Shown: one piece after another, positions 60,005 to 64,000 of the stretch | Layout of the letters: the number at the start of each line of letters is the position of its first letter | Numbering within the stretch: the first letter of the stretch is position 1 | Origin: Paeniglutamicibacter sp. Y32M11 | Lineage (GTDB): Bacteria; Actinomycetota; Actinomycetes; Actinomycetales; Micrococcaceae | Direction: 5' to 3' | DNA: 64,000 bases | Assembly (NCBI RefSeq): GCF_019285735.1 | Contig: NZ_CP079107.1 | Span: 868,001 to 932,000 of the forward strand | Notes under the pieces: model-generated | Told to the model about the DNA's origin: nothing | Seen by the model: the letters and a program-made list of their open reading frames with translations, nothing else | Database searches by the model: none | Translations under genes and position numbers: made by a program

Positions 60005-60501
60005 TTAGCCTCGTTCAATCCACGAGGTAACCTTGGCGCCCTGGAGTTTCAGTGCCTTGGAGATGAAGGGTTCCGCCGCCGAGGCGATTTTTCCGCCCAC
60101 AAACGGGATGGAGGAGGACACGGTGGCTTCGACGCCGAGCGTTGCGCCAGCTGCGGTGGGACGCAGAGACTCGGTACCGGCAACGGAGACCGGCAACGAA
60201 CCGACGGTGAGCTTCAAAGTGGCATCGCGCGAACCATCGGCTGCCGGGGCGCTCCATGACTCAACCTGAGTGACCTCAACCGACTGACCCACAAACTTCC
60301 GTGCGATTTCCGGAGCACGGTCCGTGGGCAGTGTGCGGACGGTGGTCAGCGTGAATGCGTTTGCGGTATCTCCGCTGACTTCAAAGCTCTTGAGCTTTCC
60401 GCCGACCAACGATGTCAGGTGTTCGGCAAAGTCGCGGTCGGCAAGGGTAGCAACAATGGCCTCGGGGCGTGTGCAATGTCTGTGGTGGCGTTAAGAGCCA
60501 T
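60005..60501 (-). pseudogene. DUF2505 family gene with a frameshift
   Basis: The first part reads MALNATTDIAHAP from ATG 60501 and the rest (EAIVATLADRDFAEHL..., GGKLKSFEVSGD..., about 150 residues) is in another frame. One base appears missing in the CCCC run at 60464-60467 (- strand), where CAC GCC CC GAG GCC would need one more base. Downstream of the shift the frame is intact to the TAA at 60005. Either the gene is a recent pseudogene or the base was lost in sequencing. DUF2505 belongs to a SRPBCC-like fold of unknown function. The upstream gene mfd diverges. Confidence 0.8.
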
Positions 60502-60674
60502 AGGGACGAAACTCCGTAAATTAGATTGGCCGAGCCAATATTGATGCAACCACACCAGCGTACCGGGCATGAGCGCGCGCGGCGGTACGCTTGAAGTGCG
60601 CACCCCGGGATTCATACTGAATCTCGGGTACTTGTGTTGTGCGCTTCTCGGTCTTCGGAAAGGACCCCCAGTCG

Positions 60675-63600
60675 ATGGCATTACACGGCCTGCGCACCGC
60701 CTTGCGAAACGACACCTCTTTTTCCCGGGTCAGCACCAATGCCGCAACCTCCTACGCTGCGCGTGCCAATGAACTGGAGATCGCTGCCCCCACTGGCATG
60801 CGCGCGGTCCTGACCGCCGAGACGGCAGAGGCCCTTCGTGGCAAGGTCAAGGGTGGAATCGTTTTGGCGGTGACCGCCACCGGCCGTGAAGCCGAGGAGC
60901 TGGTGGCTGCCCTTCACAGCTTCCTGCCGGAAGCTGCTGTGGCGGAGTTCCCCTCGTGGGAAACGCTGCCGCACGAGCGGCTATCTCCGCGCTCCGACAC
61001 CGTGGGGCGTCGTCTTCACGTGCTGCGCCGGTTGGAAACTCAGGACCCAACGTTGCAGGTCATCGTCGCTCCGATCCGCGCGGTCATTCAGCCGCTGGTG
61101 GCCGGGCTGGGTAAGTTGAAACCTGTCGAGCTAGCGGTGGGGGATGAATACGAGTTCTCTGCAGTAGTTCGAGCGCTAGCCGATGCCGCCTATGCACGCG
61201 TCGACATGGTCACCCACCGCGGTGAGTTCGCCGTGCGGGGTGGCATTCTGGATGTCTTCCCGCCTACGTCGAACCACCCGGTACGCATCGACTTCTTCGG
61301 TGATGAGATTGAAGCGATGCGCTACTTTTCCATCGCCGACCAGCGCTCGCTGGAACAGGAACCGCCCACCCGGATTCAGGCCCCACCTTGCCGCGAATTA
61401 CTCATCACCCCCTCGGTCATGTCACGGGCCGCCAAGCTTCAAGCCGAAATGCCCGCTGCGCACGACATGCTGGCAAAAATTGCCGGTGGAGTAGCCGTGG
61501 AGGGCATGGAATCACTGGCCCCCTTGCTTGTTGACGCGATGGTGCCGTTGCTCTCGCAGCTGCCCGTCGAATCCATCGCCGTGGTCATGGAGCCCGAACG
61601 AGTCCGAACCCGTGCACACGATCTTGAAGCCACCAACGCGGAGTTCTTGGCCGCAGCCTGGGCCACCGCCTCCGACGGTGGAGCCGCACCGCTAGATATC
61701 TCTCAAGCCCAGGCGCAGGCCGCAGCGGCCGAGCTTGAAGCGGGGAACTTCACCTCGCTGGCCCAAACGCGGGCCGATGCCATCAGCGCGTCCGTCTCCT
61801 GGTGGTCTCTGACCTCCCTGGGTGCCGACACCGAGCTCTTGCCCGAGGCCGACTCCATCCGCCTGAACGCCCGCGAGCCGCGCGGCTACCAGGGAGATGT
61901 GAGCGAGATGCTCGAGTTCATCTCCGGGCGGATCAAGGACGACTGGTCGATCGTGGTGGCCACCGACGGGCCCGGCCCCGCGCAGCGGCTGGCCGAACTC
62001 TTCCACGACGCCAACATTCCCACCCACCGCATCAAATCACTGGATGAGTTGCCCACCCCGGGGCTCATCGAAATCACCACGGCACAGGCCGGACGCGGGT
62101 TTGCGATGGATGAGCTGAAGCTCGGTTTCCTCACCGAGGCTGACCTCTTGGGCCGTTCCAGCGCCTATGCCCCGCGCGGGGCCAAGCGGCTTGCCTCCAA
62201 GCGGCGCAACGCCGTTGACCCGATGACCCTGACCGAGGGTGACTATGTGGTCCACGAACAGCACGGCATCGCCAAATTTGTTGAGCTGATCGCCCGCAAG
62301 GTCGCCGGGGGAGCCGAGGCCAAGCGCGAATACCTGGTGCTTGAATACGCACCCTCCAAGCGCGGAGCGCCGGGGGACAAGCTCTTTGTCCCCACCGACC
62401 AGCTGGACCAAGTCACCCGCTACGTCGGCGGGGAAGCGCCGAGCCTCTCCAAGATGGGTGGCTCGGACTGGTCAAGCACCAAGTCAAAGGCGCGCAAGGC
62501 CGTTAAGGAGATCGCCGGGGACCTCATCCGGCTGTATTCTGCCCGCATGGCATCCCGTGGGCACTCCTTCGCCAAGGACACCCCCTGGCAGTCGGAGCTT
62601 GAGGAGGCCTTTGCCTATGTGGAGACCCCGGATCAGCTGACCACCATCAATGAGGTCAAGGCCGACATGGAGCGCGAGATCCCGATGGATCGACTCATCT
62701 CCGGCGACGTGGGCTTCGGCAAAACCGAGATCGCGGTGCGCGCAGCATTTAAAGCCGTGCAGGACTCCAAGCAGGTTGCCGTGCTGGTTCCCACCACGCT
62801 GCTGGCCTCCCAACACCAGCAGACCTTTACCGAACGCTACTCCGGCTTCCCGGTGCGGGTAAAGACGCTTTCGCGCTTCCAAAGCGCCAAGGAGTCCAAG
62901 GAGATCATTGAGGGGCTGAACAATGGCACCGTCGACGTGGTCATCGGCACCCACCGGCTGCTCTCGGACACGGTGCAGTTCCGTGACCTGGGGTTGGTGA
63001 TTGTTGATGAGGAGCAGCGCTTCGGAGTTGAACACAAGGAACAGCTCAAGAAGATGCGCACCAACGTGGACGTGCTCTCCATGTCCGCGACCCCGATCCC
63101 GCGCACCCTGGAGATGTCCCTGACCGGGATCCGGGAGACCTCCACGCTGGCCACCCCGCCGGAGGAGCGCCACCCGGTGCTCACCTATGTGGGTCCGCGC
63201 ACCGATAAGCAGATCTCCGCTGCCATCCGCCGCGAGCTGATGCGCGATGGTCAGGTGTTCTTTGTGCACAACCGCGTCTCCTCGATCGATAAGGTCGCCT
63301 CCGAGCTGCGCGAGCTGGTCCCCGAGGCCCGCATCGAGGTGGCCCACGGCAAGATGAGTGAATCGCGGCTGGAGAAGATCATCCAGGACTTCTGGGAGAA
63401 GAAGTTCGATGTGTTGGTCTCCACCACCATCATCGAAACCGGCCTGGATATCTCCAATGCGAACACGCTGATCGTGGACCGGGCCGATAACTACGGCCTG
63501 TCCCAGTTGCACCAGCTGCGTGGCCGTGTGGGTCGCGGACGTGAGCGCGCCTACGCCTACTTCCTGTGGAATGCGGAGAAGCCGCTGGGCGAGGTGGCCC

Positions 63601-64000
63601 TGGAACGACTCAAGGCGGTCGCCGCGCACAACGAGCTCGGCTCGGGGTATCAGCTGGCCATGAAGGACCTGGAGATCCGTGGGGCAGGCAACCTGCTCGG
63701 CGGGGAACAGTCCGGGCACATCGCCGGGGTCGGCTTCGACCTCTACCTGCGCCTGGTGGGCGAGGCCGTGGCCGACTTCAAGGGCGAGGCGGATGAGAAA
63801 ACGACAGAGATGAAAATCGAGCTGCCGGTCAACGCCCACCTGCCGCATGACTATGTGCCCGGCGAGCGGCTGCGTTTGGAGGCCTACCGGAAGATCGCCG
63901 CCGCCACCGACTTCGTTGCGCTCGAGGATGTGCTGGCCGAGCTGGTGGATCGGTACGGTCAGCCTCCCGCCCCGGTGCTGAACCTGCTGGAGGTGGCACG
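60675..64000 (+). CDS. mfd: Transcription-repair coupling factor Mfd, C-terminus cut by window edge
   Basis: At least 1108 residues; the frame is open to the last base, so the protein continues beyond the window. It removes stalled RNA polymerase and recruits UvrA. Domains: UvrB-like N-terminal part (1-about 480), the RNA-polymerase-interacting CarD-like domain (about 515-590, TEGDYVVHEQHGIAKFVELI), and the RecG-like translocase: Walker A SGDVGFGKTEIAVRAAF near 677, Walker B VIVDEEQRFGVEHKEQ near 777, SATPIPRTLEM, and the second motor domain with VSTTIIETGLDISNANTLIV and QLRGRVGRG. The start is ATG 60675. The C-terminal UvrA-masking domain is only begun here. Confidence 0.97.
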   Translation, partial: MALHGLRTALRNDTSFSRVSTNAATSYAARANELEIAAPTGMRAVLTAETAEALRGKVKGGIVLAVTATGREAEELVAALHSFLPEAAVAEFPSWETLPHERLSPRSDTVGRRLHVLRRLETQDPTLQVIVAPIRAVIQPLVAGLGKLKPVELAVGDEYEFSAVVRALADAAYARVDMVTHRGEFAVRGGILDVFPPTSNHPVRIDFFGDEIEAMRYFSIADQRSLEQEPPTRIQAPPCRELLITPSVMSRAAKLQAEMPAAHDMLAKIAGGVAVEGMESLAPLLVDAMVPLLSQLPVESIAVVMEPERVRTRAHDLEATNAEFLAAAWATASDGGAAPLDISQAQAQAAAAELEAGNFTSLAQTRADAISASVSWWSLTSLGADTELLPEADSIRLNAREPRGYQGDVSEMLEFISGRIKDDWSIVVATDGPGPAQRLAELFHDANIPTHRIKSLDELPTPGLIEITTAQAGRGFAMDELKLGFLTEADLLGRSSAYAPRGAKRLASKRRNAVDPMTLTEGDYVVHEQHGIAKFVELIARKVAGGAEAKREYLVLEYAPSKRGAPGDKLFVPTDQLDQVTRYVGGEAPSLSKMGGSDWSSTKSKARKAVKEIAGDLIRLYSARMASRGHSFAKDTPWQSELEEAFAYVETPDQLTTINEVKADMEREIPMDRLISGDVGFGKTEIAVRAAFKAVQDSKQVAVLVPTTLLASQHQQTFTERYSGFPVRVKTLSRFQSAKESKEIIEGLNNGTVDVVIGTHRLLSDTVQFRDLGLVIVDEEQRFGVEHKEQLKKMRTNVDVLSMSATPIPRTLEMSLTGIRETSTLATPPEERHPVLTYVGPRTDKQISAAIRRELMRDGQVFFVHNRVSSIDKVASELRELVPEARIEVAHGKMSESRLEKIIQDFWEKKFDVLVSTTIIETGLDISNANTLIVDRADNYGLSQLHQLRGRVGRGRERAYAYFLWNAEKPLGEVALERLKAVAAHNELGSGYQLAMKDLEIRGAGNLLGGEQSGHIAGVGFDLYLRLVGEAVADFKGEADEKTTEMKIELPVNAHLPHDYVPGERLRLEAYRKIAAATDFVALEDVLAELVDRYGQPPAPVLNLLEVA

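Noticed and set aside
62484-63848. A 454-residue open frame on the - strand within mfd
   Set aside because: It is antisense to conserved Mfd motor motifs, has no family-like sequence, and such frames are common opposite G+C-rich genes.
1-64000. CRISPR array, rRNA operon, insertion sequence or prophage genes
   Set aside because: None seen: no regularly spaced repeats, no rRNA sequence and no transposase or phage protein.

Overview
The window looks like chromosome of a high-G+C actinobacterium, most probably of the Micrococcaceae (Arthrobacter, Glutamicibacter or Paeniglutamicibacter type). Support comes from a WhiB regulator, an RpfB-like resuscitation-promoting factor, a SufS/SufU pair, a TIGR03089 protein, DUF3499/DUF5719/DUF2505 proteins, a protein O-mannosyltransferase, frequent GTG/TTG starts and 4-base ATGA/GTGA gene overlaps. 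Names rest on reading the protein sequences; no database search was run.

Layout. 0-4 kb: start of an LCP-type cell-wall protein (cut by the left edge), purE-purK, a GtrA flippase and a TIGR03089 protein. 4-13 kb: whiB, a giant membrane glycosyltransferase, DUF5719, a zincin-like protein, DUF3499, Trm112 and an Ala-rich DUF1461 membrane protein. 13-17.3 kb: protein O-mannosyltransferase, rsmI and a succinate-semialdehyde dehydrogenase. 17.4-22.3 kb: a MoxR / DUF58 / transglutaminase operon. 22.5-28.7 kb: tatD, rpf, rsmA, ispE and an ABC-F ATPase. 28.8-50.6 kb: an exopolysaccharide island with visibly lower G+C. 50.6-64 kb: housekeeping genes again: tetR, tRNA-Gln, glmU, prs, rplY, pth, sufS-sufU, nhaA, a DUF1737 protein, a frameshifted DUF2505 gene, and mfd, which runs off the right edge.

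The island is the accessory part. Its left arm (+ strand) is one tightly overlapped run: two large LuxR-type regulators, a TagD-like cytidylyltransferase, then after a 181-base gap a Wzz-like protein and the split glycosyltransferase PssD/PssE. Its right arm (- strand) is a six-gene run: a secreted protein of unknown function, a giant secreted protein with a fibrinogen-like YCDxxxxGGGW domain, a CDP-alcohol phosphotransferase, a family 2 glycosyltransferase, a Wzy polymerase and a Wzx flippase. A secreted GH16 hydrolase (- strand) and the initiating undecaprenyl-phosphate sugar transferase (+ strand) close the locus. Together they give a complete Wzx/Wzy pathway: initiation, chain elongation, flipping, polymerisation, length control and probable depolymerisation. 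The cytidylyltransferase and CDP-alcohol transferase suggest a phospho-alcohol substituent on the polymer.

The unusual points are a tandem regulator pair in which the first member has lost its Walker A lysine, a Wzz protein whose C-terminal kinase-like region has no P-loop, a hairpin enclosing the start codon of the CDP-alcohol transferase, and the co-transcribed fibrinogen-like/propeller protein. Outside the island, a near-consensus promoter followed at once by an intrinsic terminator upstream of whiB is also worth checking. No transposase, integrase, rRNA operon or CRISPR array was seen.
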